64,000 nt of DNA from JAUIAS01 sp030425395 (GTDB taxonomy: Bacteria > Pseudomonadota > Alphaproteobacteria > Rhodobacterales > Rhodobacteraceae), in the NCBI GenBank assembly GCA_043553855.1, contig CP121336.1, forward strand, positions 1,302,001 to 1,366,000, written 5' to 3'. This document shows, one piece after another, positions 34,192-43,567 of the stretch. The notes under the pieces were generated by a model that saw nothing but the letters and a program-made list of their open reading frames with translations, was not told the origin of the DNA and made no database searches. Position numbers and translations under genes: made by a program. The first letter of the stretch is position 1. Each line of letters opens with the position of its first letter.

Positions 34192-34860
34192 TCACGGTGC
34201 CGCATGTTCCAGCGCGGCCAGATCTGCGTTACAAATCGCCGCTTCCGCAGCCATGATACGGTCTATGGGCCAATGCCACCACGCCAACGCCTCAAGGCGC
34301 GCGATGGTTTGCGAATCGAACCGCATCCGCATCACGAGTCCGGGATTGCCCGCCACCACAGCATAGGAAGGCACCTGCCCGGCCACTACCGCGCCTGCGC
34401 CGATGATCACGCCATTGCCCACGCAGGCGCCTGGTAAAATGCGTGCGCCCTGCCCGATCCAGACGTCATGGCCGATCACGGTATCGCGAAAGCTCTCAGG
34501 CCCCGGCAAAGACGCGCGTCCCTCGCCAAAGCCGGAAAAGATGGCAAATGGATAGGTTGAGAACCCATCCCGTCGATGATTGGCCGACGCGGTGATAAAC
34601 TGGACGCCATCTGCAATCTGGCAAAAGCGCCCTATGCAGAGCCTCTCTGGCGCGCCCTCGTAGAGATAAGGTGCCAGTCGTGCGGCCCAGTCCTGCGGCA
34701 CATCAAACGCCGATGCATAAGAATAGGCCCCGACATCCCATTGAGGATGGGTAATCGCGGCAGACAGAAAGACCGTGCCAGTATGCGCCGTCCCGTCCGG
34801 CAGCGTAACAGGGTGCATCGTGTCGACAGGGGACATTTCGGGCGGGGAGTCAGTAGTCAT
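34192..34860 (-). CDS. Vat/CatB-type xenobiotic acetyltransferase homologue
   Basis: The 222-residue protein is a left-handed beta-helix (hexapeptide-repeat) acyltransferase. It carries the diagnostic ANHRRDGFSTYPF segment, whose H95 corresponds to the catalytic His of streptogramin (Vat) and chloramphenicol (CatB) acetyltransferases. IGHDVWIGQGARILPG and AGNPGLVMRMRF follow. The reaction would be acetyl-CoA-dependent O-acetylation; the substrate is not predictable and many homologues act on sugars or unknown compounds. The start MTTDSPPEM is uncertain. It lies between tufB and tRNA-Trp, on the same strand, after the tufB terminator. Confidence 0.8.
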   Translation of the reverse strand: MTTDSPPEMSPVDTMHPVTLPDGTAHTGTVFLSAAITHPQWDVGAYSYASAFDVPQDWAARLAPYLYEGAPERLCIGRFCQIADGVQFITASANHRRDGFSTYPFAIFSGFGEGRASLPGPESFRDTVIGHDVWIGQGARILPGACVGNGVIIGAGAVVAGQVPSYAVVAGNPGLVMRMRFDSQTIARLEALAWWHWPIDRIMAAEAAICNADLAALEHAAP

Positions 34861-34910
34861 TCGCAGCTTTCGTCTCGGGTTCTTTTCTATCCTACCACAA
34901 GAAAAGCAAA

Positions 34911-34932
34911 CGGGCCGCCCGAAGGCGGCCCG
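34911..34932 (-). terminator. Intrinsic terminator after tufB
   Basis: CGGGCCGCC and GGCGGCCCG form a 9-bp stem with a 4-base CGAA loop (TTCG on the minus strand). GTTTGCTTTTC follows on the minus strand as a moderate U-tract. It lies 24 bp after the tufB stop codon. Confidence 0.8.
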
Positions 34933-34955
34933 CGTCAATCCTGTTGTGGATCGAA

Positions 34956-36131
34956 TTACTCGATGATCTTAGCGACGACGCCGGCACCGACGGTGCGGCC
35001 ACCTTCGCGGATGGCAAAGCGCAGACCGTCTTCCATGGCGATCGGGGCGATCAGCTCAACATCGAACTTCAGGTTGTCGCCGGGCATCACCATTTCCGTG
35101 CCTTCGGGAAGCTCGACCGTGCCGGTCACGTCCGTTGTACGGAAGTAGAACTGCGGGCGGTAGTTCGCGAAGAACGGTGTGTGACGGCCGCCTTCTTCCT
35201 TGGTCAGGATATAGGCTTCGGCTTCGAACTTGGTGTGCGGCTTGACCGAACCCGGCTTACACAGAACCTGGCCACGCTCAACGCCTTCACGGTCGATACC
35301 GCGCAGCAGTGCGCCGATGTTGTCGCCTGCTTCACCGCGATCCAGCAGCTTGCGGAACATTTCAACGCCCGTGCAGGTCGTCGTCTTGGTGTCGCGGATA
35401 CCAACGATTTCGATGCTGTCGCCAACGTTGATCACGCCACGCTCAACACGACCGGTCACAACCGTGCCGCGGCCCGAGATCGAGAACACGTCTTCGATCG
35501 GCATCAAGAACGGCTGGTCAACAGCGCGTGCCGGCGTCGGGATGTACTCATCAACAGCCGCCATCAGTTCGCGGATCTTGTTTTCGCCGATTTCAGGGTT
35601 GTTGCCTTCCATCGCCGCCAGAGCCGAACCCGCGATGATCGGGATATCGTCGCCGGGATAGTCGTAGGACGACAACAGCTCGCGGATTTCCATTTCGACG
35701 AGCTCGAGAAGCTCTTCGTCGTCGACCTGGTCAACCTTGTTCATGAAAACGACCATCTTCGGGATGCCAACCTGGCGGCCCAGCAGAATGTGTTCGCGCG
35801 TCTGCGGCATCGGGCCGTCAGCAGCGTTCACAACCAGGATCGCGCCGTCCATCTGCGCCGCACCGGTGATCATGTTCTTCACATAGTCCGCGTGGCCGGG
35901 GCAATCGACGTGCGCATAGTGGCGGCTGTCGGTTTCATATTCGACGTGTGCCGTCGAAATCGTGATCCCCCGCGCCTTTTCTTCAGGCGCACCGTCAATC
36001 TGATCATACGCCTTGAAATCACCAAAATACTTGGTGATCGCTGCCGTCAACGTCGTCTTGCCGTGGTCAACGTGGCCAATGGTGCCGATGTTCACGTGCG
36101 GCTTATTACGCTCAAACTTCTCTTTTGCCAT
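34956..36131 (-). CDS. tufB: Elongation factor Tu, copy 2
   Basis: This gene encodes the same 391-residue EF-Tu as the copy at 14494-15669, with identical protein sequence. The nucleotide sequences differ only at 35001, 35136 and 35706 (all synonymous) and in the stop codon (TAA). The flanks are unrelated, so identity stops sharply at the gene ends, the pattern left by gene conversion. It has its own probable promoter and terminator. The two copies are direct repeats 20,462 bp apart. Confidence 0.99.
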   Translation of the reverse strand: MAKEKFERNKPHVNIGTIGHVDHGKTTLTAAITKYFGDFKAYDQIDGAPEEKARGITISTAHVEYETDSRHYAHVDCPGHADYVKNMITGAAQMDGAILVVNAADGPMPQTREHILLGRQVGIPKMVVFMNKVDQVDDEELLELVEMEIRELLSSYDYPGDDIPIIAGSALAAMEGNNPEIGENKIRELMAAVDEYIPTPARAVDQPFLMPIEDVFSISGRGTVVTGRVERGVINVGDSIEIVGIRDTKTTTCTGVEMFRKLLDRGEAGDNIGALLRGIDREGVERGQVLCKPGSVKPHTKFEAEAYILTKEEGGRHTPFFANYRPQFYFRTTDVTGTVELPEGTEMVMPGDNLKFDVELIAPIAMEDGLRFAIREGGRTVGAGVVAKIIE

Positions 36132-36189
36132 GCTTCAGGCACCCTTTTGCACTATGGGGTCGCACCGACCCGGTTATCACTGCGCGCGC

Positions 36190-36218
36190 CAGATATTTTG
36201 TCTGAGCCGGAAAATCAA
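36190..36218 (-). promoter_or_regulatory. Probable tufB promoter
   Basis: TTGATT, 17 bp, TATCTG on the minus strand about 60 bp before the tufB ATG. The -35 is good and the -10 moderate. No other candidate is better in the 160-bp gap to the lipoprotein gene. Confidence 0.5.
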
Positions 36219-36291
36219 GAGTGTCCATGCCCGCGACGGCGCTTTCAGCCATGTCTTGCGACATCCGGGGGCAAAACAGTGGCCGTTATGC

Positions 36292-36996
36292 CTATCCTTC
36301 AGCGGGCTGGGGAACGCTGGCCGGGGGAAGATCCGCGGGGTTTGCGGCCTGCGGTGCGACGTCCTCGGGAACTGCGGGTTCGGCTTTGGCAGGTTCCGGC
36401 TTGGTCTCTGCGGCTTTCTCAGGCTGCGTCGTCTGCGGGGCCTCTTCTGTCTCGCCGCGCGGCTCGAACCAGCCCTTTTCCTCACGCATTTCCACCATCC
36501 AGCGTTCGATCCGGTGAGCCGCGTTGAACGACAGCGCGGCGAGTTGCTCTTCGCGCGTGTTGACATAACCCGATCCGACGATGGGCGCATTGCCCAGATC
36601 CTCGAACACGACAAGCTGCTCGGGCTCTTCATTCAGTTTCTTGCCCGCGGCATCATCCCAAACCGTGACATTGATCACCAACGCCGATTTGGGCGAAAAA
36701 ACCAACGGCACACCGGGAGGTGCCAGAGCGAAGCCTTCGACGCTGACACCGAAATGATAAAGCTGATCACCGTCATAGCGGCTGAACCGATCCCCGATCG
36801 CAGTGGTCAGGGCCTCAATCCATTCTTCCTTGGTCGCCTCACGCGAGATCGGAACTTTCTGCATCTTGGGGGCGACCACGATGTTGTGGCCCAACTTGAA
36901 AGCACCAAGGTCTTTGGTCGGTTGGTTCAGCGCCTTGTGCTCCGAACAGGCGGCAAGCGCCAGAACCATGCTCAGCATCAGGAACAATCTTGTCAT
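36292..36996 (-). CDS. Predicted lipoprotein of unknown function
   Basis: The 234-residue product starts MTRLFLMLSMVLALAACSEH with a lipobox LAAC and Cys17, so it should be lipidated and envelope-bound. The central part (about residues 25-160) is a conserved-looking domain with GLxxHNIVV-like and RFSRYDGDQLYHFG segments. The last 60 residues are rich in Ala, Pro and Glu and probably disordered. The ATG at 36994-36996 is set by the signal peptide. I do not recognise a named family. It lies upstream of tufB on the same strand. Confidence 0.82.
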   Translation of the reverse strand: MTRLFLMLSMVLALAACSEHKALNQPTKDLGAFKLGHNIVVAPKMQKVPISREATKEEWIEALTTAIGDRFSRYDGDQLYHFGVSVEGFALAPPGVPLVFSPKSALVINVTVWDDAAGKKLNEEPEQLVVFEDLGNAPIVGSGYVNTREEQLAALSFNAAHRIERWMVEMREEKGWFEPRGETEEAPQTTQPEKAAETKPEPAKAEPAVPEDVAPQAANPADLPPASVPQPAEG

Positions 36997-37141
36997 GTTC
37001 GGCCTCTCTGGGATCAATTTGCCTTTGGTAGACAGAAATCCGCAGGCGTGCAAACCTTTGCCCGACCGCAGATCGGCATTATATCCCCACGTTATGGGTC
37101 TGGACCCGCCGCAACCCTTTGCCAATGACCGGAGCGCCCTC

Positions 37142-38536
37142 GTGACCGACACCTCCATACCCGTGCGTGTGCCCTTGGTCACCGAACCATGGGGCATCTT
37201 GCGCAGCCTGCAGGCCGCGCGACGCAACGTGCTGTCGATCATTCCCGACATTGCGACCCGACAACCAATGGTTTCGGGAAAGACCGGCAAAAGATGGCAC
37301 ATGGTCATGGACCCCGACGCAATCCGACGCGTGGTTCTGGAACGGCTGGAGGATTACCCCAAATCCGATGTGACCAAGAACCTTTTGCGCCCGGCCATCG
37401 GCAATTCACTTTTTGTCGCTGAAGGTGCTCATTGGCGCTGGCAACGGCGTGCGGCAGCACCCGTATTTTCCCACCGCAACGTGACCAACCTTGCCCCGAT
37501 CATGACCCGCGCCGCCGAGCGCAGCGCCGAACGCATCACGGCAGCAGGCGACCGGGCAGTGAACTATCTCGATGAAATGGTCACCGCGACCTTTGATGTG
37601 ATCTCGGATGTGACCTTCTCGGGCGACGGCAGTTTTGACCGCGACGGTGTGCATCGCGCGATTGATGCCTATATCGCGGACGCGGGCAAGGTTTCTCTGT
37701 TCGACATTCTGGGCCTTCCCGACTGGATTCCGCGCCCGTCACGCGTTTTGTCCGGCAAGGGCCTGCGCGAAATGAAGCGCGTGGCCGATATCGCCATCGA
37801 ACGGCGGGCCCGCGAGGGGACCGAAGGCATTCCCGATCTTCTGGACCTGCTGCTTCAGGGCGAAGACCCCGAAACCAAACGGCAAATGAACACCGCCGAA
37901 TTACGCGACAATTTGCTGACCTTCATCGTCGCGGGACACGAGACAACCGCGCTTACACTGGCATGGTCGCTCTACTTGTGTGCCTTCGATCAAGACGTGC
38001 AGAATCGTGCCCGTGCAGAGGCCCAGTCTGTGCTCGGTGACCGCGCGGCCACCGGGGCAGATGTATCAAACCTGCCGTTTATCCGCAGTATCGTTGACGA
38101 GGCACTGCGCCTCTATCCGCCTGCAGCACTGGTATCGCGCACAGCTCTGGCGCATGACACGCTCGGCGGACGCGAAATTCGTCCCGGCGATACCGTAATG
38201 CTGCCAATCTATGCGCTGCACCGCAACTATTTGCTGTGGGACGACCCTGATGCGTTTCGCCCAGACCGATGGATCGGCACGAAACCCGATCGCTATGCCT
38301 ATTTGCCGTTCGGTGACGGGCCGCGAATCTGTATCGGGGCCAGCTTCGCCTTGCAGGAAGCCGTGATCATTCTGGCCACGCTTCTGGCGCGTTTCCGGTT
38401 CCGCCCCGTTCCCGGACGCGATCCCAAACCGGTGATGATTCTGACATTGCGCCCCGAAGGCGGTGTCTGGCTGACGGCTGAACCTGTCGGCCCCGGCTCC
38501 CGGGACACGACGGCGGATCACTCTCCGAATTTGTAG
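37142..38536 (+). CDS. Cytochrome P450
   Basis: The product is 464 residues. It has the I-helix AGHETT (about residues 263-268), the ExxR motif EALR (320-323) and the haem-binding FGDGPRICIG with the Cys ligand near residue 396. It is a soluble bacterial type without a membrane anchor. A monooxygenase reaction is expected; the substrate and redox partners are unknown and no ferredoxin gene is adjacent. I chose the GTG at 37142 because GGAG lies 7 nt before it; an ATG at 37094 in frame has no ribosome-binding site. The 3' end overlaps the convergent parC by 19 bp. Confidence 0.92.
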   Translation: MTDTSIPVRVPLVTEPWGILRSLQAARRNVLSIIPDIATRQPMVSGKTGKRWHMVMDPDAIRRVVLERLEDYPKSDVTKNLLRPAIGNSLFVAEGAHWRWQRRAAAPVFSHRNVTNLAPIMTRAAERSAERITAAGDRAVNYLDEMVTATFDVISDVTFSGDGSFDRDGVHRAIDAYIADAGKVSLFDILGLPDWIPRPSRVLSGKGLREMKRVADIAIERRAREGTEGIPDLLDLLLQGEDPETKRQMNTAELRDNLLTFIVAGHETTALTLAWSLYLCAFDQDVQNRARAEAQSVLGDRAATGADVSNLPFIRSIVDEALRLYPPAALVSRTALAHDTLGGREIRPGDTVMLPIYALHRNYLLWDDPDAFRPDRWIGTKPDRYAYLPFGDGPRICIGASFALQEAVIILATLLARFRFRPVPGRDPKPVMILTLRPEGGVWLTAEPVGPGSRDTTADHSPNL

Positions 38537-40857
38537 TCTCGCGGAAATCCATGCGGCGGGCGTTTGCCAATGCCTGCGCGTTTGCCCAGCCAGTCCGACA
38601 TATCCGCCTGATGCCGCGTCTTGCCTCCGCCCATCGCCCACTTCAGCCCTTCGGCCCAGTCAAAGGTCGTCAGATCGGACAAGCCGCCATCAAGCTCAAG
38701 CGCGCCCTGTTTGCCCCGTGCCATGTTGTATTTCTGAAGCCGGACGCCTTTGCCCCGCGTCATTTCCGGCAGCTCGACCAGCGGGAACGCCAACAGTTTG
38801 CCATTTTCCGACACCACGGCGACATGATCGCCCGCGACACGGCGGCAGATCGCTGCGCGTTCGTCGTTCTTGACGTTCAGCACCTGCTTGCCGCTGCGGG
38901 TTTGTGCCAGAACATCGGTCTCGGGCACGACAAAGCCATTGCCAGCGCTTGAGGCGACGATAATCCGCCCTTCGGGCCGGTGGATAAAGAGATCAACGAT
39001 TTCCACTTCGTTGGGCAGGTCCACCATCAGGCGCAGAGGTTCTCCCATGCCCCGGCCACCGGGCAGGTTGGATGCCCCAACGGTATAAAACCGTCCATTC
39101 GACCCGAACACCAGAAGCTTGTCCGTCGTCTCGGCATGGAAGATGAACCGGGGGCCGTCGCCATCCTTGAACTTCAATTCACGGCTCAGGTCGATATGGC
39201 CGGTCATCGCGCGAATCCAACCCATTTTCGAACAAACCACGGTAACCGGTTCACGTTCGATCATCGCTTCGAGCGGAACGTCCTCTATCTCGCCGGCTTC
39301 TTCCAAACGGGTGCGGCGCGCACCACCGGGCAGCCCCTTGCCAAACCGCTTCTTTACATCGCGCAGCTCTTCTCCGATGCGCGTCCATTGCAGCGTGTCT
39401 TCTTCCAGAAGGTCTTCGAGGCCCGCGCGCTCTTCCATCAGGGCGGCCTGTTCGCGCAGCAGCTCAAGTTCTTCAAGACGGCGCAGACTGCGCAGGCGCA
39501 TGTTCAGGATCGCATCGGTCTGCGTTTCGCTCAATTCGCCGTCGCCCGGCGGCGGAGATACATAATCCGTCTCATCCGTCGCGCGAGGGTGCCTCAGGCT
39601 CCAATCCTCGCGCATCAGGGCCGCCTTCGGCTCTTCATCATAGCGAATGATGTCAATCAACCGGTCCAGATTGAGGAAGGCGATGATGAACCCTTCGAGA
39701 ACCTCAAGCCGGTGATCAATCTTTTCCAGCCGGTGCCGGGACCGGCGAATCAGAACCTCGCGCCGGAAGTCGAGGAATGCACGCAACACTTCCTTGAGCG
39801 AACAGACCTTGGGGGTCAGACCGTCAATCAGGACGTTCATGTTCAGCGAAAACCGCACCTCAAGATCGCTGTTGCGATACATCAGACCCATCAGGACCTC
39901 TGGGTCCACATTCCGCGATTTCGGCTCGAGCAGAATACGCACGTCATCGGCGCTTTCGTCGCGCACATCGCCAAGAATCGGCACCTTCTTGGTCTGGATC
40001 AGTTCTGCGATCTTTTCGATCAGCTTGGATTTCTGAACCTGATAGGGAATTTCGGTGACCACGATCTGCCATTGTCCGCGACCGAGATCTTCAATCTCCC
40101 ACTTGCAGCGCAACCTGAGCGATCCGCGTCCGGTGCTGTAAGCTTTGGCGATCGTTTCGCGGCTTTCGACCAAAACGCCGCCGGTCGGAAAATCCGGTCC
40201 CGGCACAAAATTCAAAAGCGTGTCGTCGCGCGCATCCGGCGTCTTGATCAGATGCAAACAGGCGTCACAAAGTTCCGCAATATTGTGCGGCGGAATATTG
40301 GTCGCCATGCCGACCGCGATTCCCGATGATCCGTTGGCCAGAAGGTTGGGAAACTGTGCGGGAAGAACAACCGGTTCGGTCAGCGTGCCATCATAGTTGT
40401 CGCGAAAATCCACTGCATTTTCGTTCAGCCCGTCAAGCAAAGCCTCGGCCACGATGGTCATGCGGGCTTCGGTATATCGTGATGCAGCGGGGTTATCGCC
40501 GTCGATGTTTCCGAAATTCCCCTGACCGTCTACCAGCGGGTAACGCACGGCAAAATCCTGTGCCAGACGCGCCATCGCATCATAAATCGCGGCATCGCCA
40601 TGAGGGTGATAGTTGCCCATCACATCGCCGGAAATCTTGGCAGACTTACGGAACCCCCCGGTCGAGGACAGCCGAAGTTCGCGCATCGCATAGAGGATCC
40701 GCCGATGCACTGGCTTCAACCCGTCCCGCGCGTCAGGCAAGGCCCGGTGCATGATCGTGCTGAGCGCATAGGTCAGATACCGGTCGCCAATGGCGCGGCG
40801 CAGGGGCTCGGCCACTTCGGATGGCACTATGTTGGGGTCGTCCACCAAATCAGTCAT
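38518..40857 (-). CDS. parC: DNA topoisomerase IV subunit A
   Basis: ParC is the DNA-cleaving subunit of topoisomerase IV, which unlinks daughter chromosomes. The 779-residue product has the winged-helix core with YHPHGDAAIYDA (83-94), the catalytic Tyr128 in ASRYTEARMT, and a shorter C-terminal beta-pinwheel than GyrA. Position 89, equal to E. coli ParC Ser80, is Ala, a change linked in other bacteria to lower fluoroquinolone susceptibility. The ATG at 40855-40857 begins MTDLVDDPN. The stop lies inside the convergent P450 gene. Confidence 0.96.
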   Translation of the reverse strand: MTDLVDDPNIVPSEVAEPLRRAIGDRYLTYALSTIMHRALPDARDGLKPVHRRILYAMRELRLSSTGGFRKSAKISGDVMGNYHPHGDAAIYDAMARLAQDFAVRYPLVDGQGNFGNIDGDNPAASRYTEARMTIVAEALLDGLNENAVDFRDNYDGTLTEPVVLPAQFPNLLANGSSGIAVGMATNIPPHNIAELCDACLHLIKTPDARDDTLLNFVPGPDFPTGGVLVESRETIAKAYSTGRGSLRLRCKWEIEDLGRGQWQIVVTEIPYQVQKSKLIEKIAELIQTKKVPILGDVRDESADDVRILLEPKSRNVDPEVLMGLMYRNSDLEVRFSLNMNVLIDGLTPKVCSLKEVLRAFLDFRREVLIRRSRHRLEKIDHRLEVLEGFIIAFLNLDRLIDIIRYDEEPKAALMREDWSLRHPRATDETDYVSPPPGDGELSETQTDAILNMRLRSLRRLEELELLREQAALMEERAGLEDLLEEDTLQWTRIGEELRDVKKRFGKGLPGGARRTRLEEAGEIEDVPLEAMIEREPVTVVCSKMGWIRAMTGHIDLSRELKFKDGDGPRFIFHAETTDKLLVFGSNGRFYTVGASNLPGGRGMGEPLRLMVDLPNEVEIVDLFIHRPEGRIIVASSAGNGFVVPETDVLAQTRSGKQVLNVKNDERAAICRRVAGDHVAVVSENGKLLAFPLVELPEMTRGKGVRLQKYNMARGKQGALELDGGLSDLTTFDWAEGLKWAMGGGKTRHQADMSDWLGKRAGIGKRPPHGFPRDYKFGE

Positions 40858-41063
40858 GGAAATCGTGATACGCCGTGGTCGTTGCAGGGTAAAGCGGGCG
40901 CGGACCGCTTTTTGCGCTTTCCATACGCGATGCACCCCGGCACATGTGCGATGCACCACACAAGGAAAATTCAGCCACCCGGTGCCGAATCGCAAACAAA
41001 GGCGCTAAGCTGGCGTTATTGAATGACCAAATCCTTTGGACGTAGCTGGTATTCGGGGGGAAA

Positions 41064-41666
41064 ATGCCGAACTACATCCTCGTGTCCCTGATCTTTCTGG
41101 CATGGGCCTTCTTTCAACTCAGCGGCGGCAGCGGTTTCGACGCTGACGCCGCTGTGCGCGCGCGCATGGCCGAGCGTCAGGAAGCCGACAATGCACTGGC
41201 CGCACGCATCGCCGCCGCACCACCGGCGAGCTTGCCTGCCCCTGTTTCCAACACAGAACCCAGCGCGACGCTGGCTGTGGCGCGCGCGATCCCGGCACCG
41301 GAGCCGCAAATCGCCCGCCCCGTTTCCGCGCCAGAACCAGCGGTGTCTGCATCCCTGCCCGCCACATCACCAGACGCCACTGCCGCGACGGAACAGCCCC
41401 CAACGGAGCCCGCAGCCGAAACGCCGCCAGAGGCGGCAACCCCGGCCGCGCAGGTGATGGTGCAGGACATGCGCGTTGTGCGCCCCGCGCGTGCCAACAT
41501 GCGTGGCGGCCCCGGCACGAACAACGCCGTTCTGGCCACTCTGGATCGCGGCACCGAGGTCGAATTGCTCGGGGAACCGGTTGGCGGCTGGGTCCAGCTC
41601 AGGGTGATCGAAAACAACTTGATCGGGTGGATGGCACAAAGCCTGCTGCTGCCAGTGGGCAATTGA
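41064..41666 (+). CDS. Membrane-anchored bacterial SH3-domain protein
   Basis: The 200-residue product has an N-terminal hydrophobic helix (MPNYILVSLIFLAWAFF), a long Ala/Pro/Glu linker and a C-terminal SH3b domain (about 130-198: ANMRGGPGTNNAVLATLDRGTEVELL, WVQLRVIENNLIGWM). The topology suggests a periplasmic domain tethered to the inner membrane, perhaps binding peptidoglycan. Divergent from parC with 206 bp between starts. Confidence 0.85.
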   Translation: MPNYILVSLIFLAWAFFQLSGGSGFDADAAVRARMAERQEADNALAARIAAAPPASLPAPVSNTEPSATLAVARAIPAPEPQIARPVSAPEPAVSASLPATSPDATAATEQPPTEPAAETPPEAATPAAQVMVQDMRVVRPARANMRGGPGTNNAVLATLDRGTEVELLGEPVGGWVQLRVIENNLIGWMAQSLLLPVGN

Positions 41667-41720
41667 AACTCTGACCGAACTGCGCCACATCTGCCCGAAA
41701 CAGGCAGGAAGGGCGCAGAC

Positions 41721-42551
41721 ATGACACGATCCATTCTCATCACCGGATCATCTTCCGGCATCGGATTGGACGCCGCGCGCACGCTGCGGGACCGTGGCTG
41801 GCGTGTCTTTGCGTCCTGCCGGCAACAGGGCGATTGCGACCGGCTGACCGCCGAGGGCTTTAAAAGCCCGCGTATCGACTATGCCGACCCCGCGTCGATC
41901 ACCTCTGGCCTTGCCGAGGTGTTGACCGCGACCGGCGGCACGCTGGATGCGCTGTTCAACAATGGGGCCTATGCCATCCCCGGCGCGGTTGAGGATCTGC
42001 CCACAGACGCGTTGCGGACGATATTCGAGGCCAATTTCTTTGGCTGGCACGATCTGACCCGGCAGGTCATCCCGGTCATGCGCGCCCAAGGGCACGGACG
42101 GGTTGTTCAATGTTCGTCTGTTCTGGGGATGGTCCCGATGCGCTGGCGAGGGGCCTATGTGGCGACCAAGTACGCGCTGGAAGGGCTGACCGATACCATG
42201 CGCCTTGAGATGGCAGACACGCCGCTGCACTTTAGCCTGATCGAACCCGGACCGATCCCGACAAGATTCCGAACCAATTCGATCCCGCATTTCGAGAAGT
42301 GGATCGACTGGAAATCCTCGGCGCGCCGCGCGCAATACGAATCCACGCTTCTCAAGCGGCTCTATGAACCCAGCGGCAAACCCGACCCGATGGAACGGCC
42401 TCCCTCTGCGGTGACGGCCAAACTGATCCACGCGATTGAGGCCGCCCGCCCCAAGCCCCGCTATTTCGTGACGCCCATAACCCACATCGCGGACGGATTG
42501 CGGCGCCTTTTGCCGATCCGTGCCCTTGATCGGGTGCTGGGATCTGCCTGA
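41721..42551 (+). CDS. Short-chain dehydrogenase/reductase
   Basis: The 276-residue protein is a classical SDR with the NAD(P)-binding GSSSGIG (8-14), NNGAY (NNAG variant), catalytic Ser in VVQCSSVLG and YVATK as the catalytic YxxxK. Arg in the CRQQGD region after beta-2 suggests NADP preference. The C-terminal part beyond residue 190 is longer than average and may form the substrate lid. Substrate unknown. The next gene follows at 76 bp. Confidence 0.9.
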   Translation: MTRSILITGSSSGIGLDAARTLRDRGWRVFASCRQQGDCDRLTAEGFKSPRIDYADPASITSGLAEVLTATGGTLDALFNNGAYAIPGAVEDLPTDALRTIFEANFFGWHDLTRQVIPVMRAQGHGRVVQCSSVLGMVPMRWRGAYVATKYALEGLTDTMRLEMADTPLHFSLIEPGPIPTRFRTNSIPHFEKWIDWKSSARRAQYESTLLKRLYEPSGKPDPMERPPSAVTAKLIHAIEAARPKPRYFVTPITHIADGLRRLLPIRALDRVLGSA

Positions 42552-42627
42552 GACGAAAAATAGCGTTCGCTTTTTCATCCCGCCCCGCTAAGTCTCGCGG
42601 GGTTAGCAAGAACAAGGACCACGCCCC

Positions 42628-42822
42628 ATGGACGATCCGTTTTTCATTCTCATCCTTATCGCCGTTGCAGCCGTCGTTGTCGTGCTCGCGATCGGGATCG
42701 GCGGCTTTGGCAAGGGTGGCAAGTTCAATCAGAAATATTCCAACAAGATGATGCGGCTGCGGATTGTGGCCCAGTTGATTGCGGTGGTCATGATCGCCGC
42801 ATACGTCTTTCTAAATTCCTGA
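42628..42822 (+). CDS. Small HIG1-like two-helix membrane protein
   Basis: A 64-residue protein with two transmembrane helices (about 5-27 and 44-62) joined by a basic loop GGFGKGGKFNQKYSNKMMRLRIVAQ. The RxRxxxQ pattern in this loop resembles the HIG1 motif of respiratory supercomplex factors. In alphaproteobacteria such proteins are annotated as twin transmembrane proteins and may associate with terminal oxidases. It ends 12 bp before the adenosyltransferase gene and is probably co-transcribed with it. Confidence 0.75.
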   Translation: MDDPFFILILIAVAAVVVVLAIGIGGFGKGGKFNQKYSNKMMRLRIVAQLIAVVMIAAYVFLNS

Positions 42823-42834
42823 GGAGGGGTCCAC

Positions 42835-43407
42835 GTGGTTGTTCTCAACAAGATCTACACCAAGACCGGAGATGCCGGGGAAACCGCTCTGGGCAACGGG
42901 GCCCGCGTGGCAAAACATTCCCTTCGCGTGACCGCCTACGGCACCACCGATGAGCTGAACAGTCACGTAGGGGTTGCCCGACTGTCCGCGCAAGGCGACA
43001 TGGACGCGGCGCTGGCGCGCATCCAGAACGACCTGTTCGACCTTGGTGCCGACCTGTGCCGCCCCGATATGGAAAAGGACGCCGATTCAGAATACCCGCC
43101 GTTGCGGGTGATCGCATCCCAGGTGGATCGGTTGGAAGCGGAAATCGACAAGATGAACGCCAACCTGTCCCCCCTGCGCAGCTTTATCCTGCCCGGCGGT
43201 GCCCAGATTGCCGCACATCTGCACGTGTGCCGGACCGTGGCGCGCCGCGCAGAACGGCTGTCTGTCGAACTGGCCACGCTGGAAGAAATCAATCCATCCG
43301 TGATCAGATACCTCAATCGGCTGAGCGATTGGTTCTTTGTCGCAGCGCGTGTGGCAAACAACAACGGAGCCGATGACGTTCTTTGGGTTCCCGGCGCGAA
43401 TCGCTGA
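42835..43407 (+). CDS. PduO-type cob(I)alamin adenosyltransferase
   Basis: This enzyme transfers the adenosyl group of ATP to cob(I)alamin, giving coenzyme B12 for mutases. The 190-residue product has the ATP-binding N-terminus IYTKTGDAGETALGNG, RVTAYGTTDELN, and the C-terminal RYLNRLSDWFFVAAR helix with the FVAAR segment typical of PduO/MMAB proteins. GTG start with GAGGAGG upstream. Nearby Etf and methylsuccinyl-CoA dehydrogenase genes fit a cell using ethylmalonyl-CoA and methylmalonyl-CoA mutases. Confidence 0.95.
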   Translation: MVVLNKIYTKTGDAGETALGNGARVAKHSLRVTAYGTTDELNSHVGVARLSAQGDMDAALARIQNDLFDLGADLCRPDMEKDADSEYPPLRVIASQVDRLEAEIDKMNANLSPLRSFILPGGAQIAAHLHVCRTVARRAERLSVELATLEEINPSVIRYLNRLSDWFFVAARVANNNGADDVLWVPGANR

Positions 43408-43567
43408 CATATCGCGCCTTGGGCAAAGCGCATACAAAACGCGACGTCCAAGAACGCCAACATGACGATTTTGATCTGTTGTTCGCGGCCCCGTCTCGCT
43501 ATCAACATCGCGAGAAGATACCTGAGAGTCGAACCCCGGCTCATTACTAGCAAGGAGAGAAACGCCC

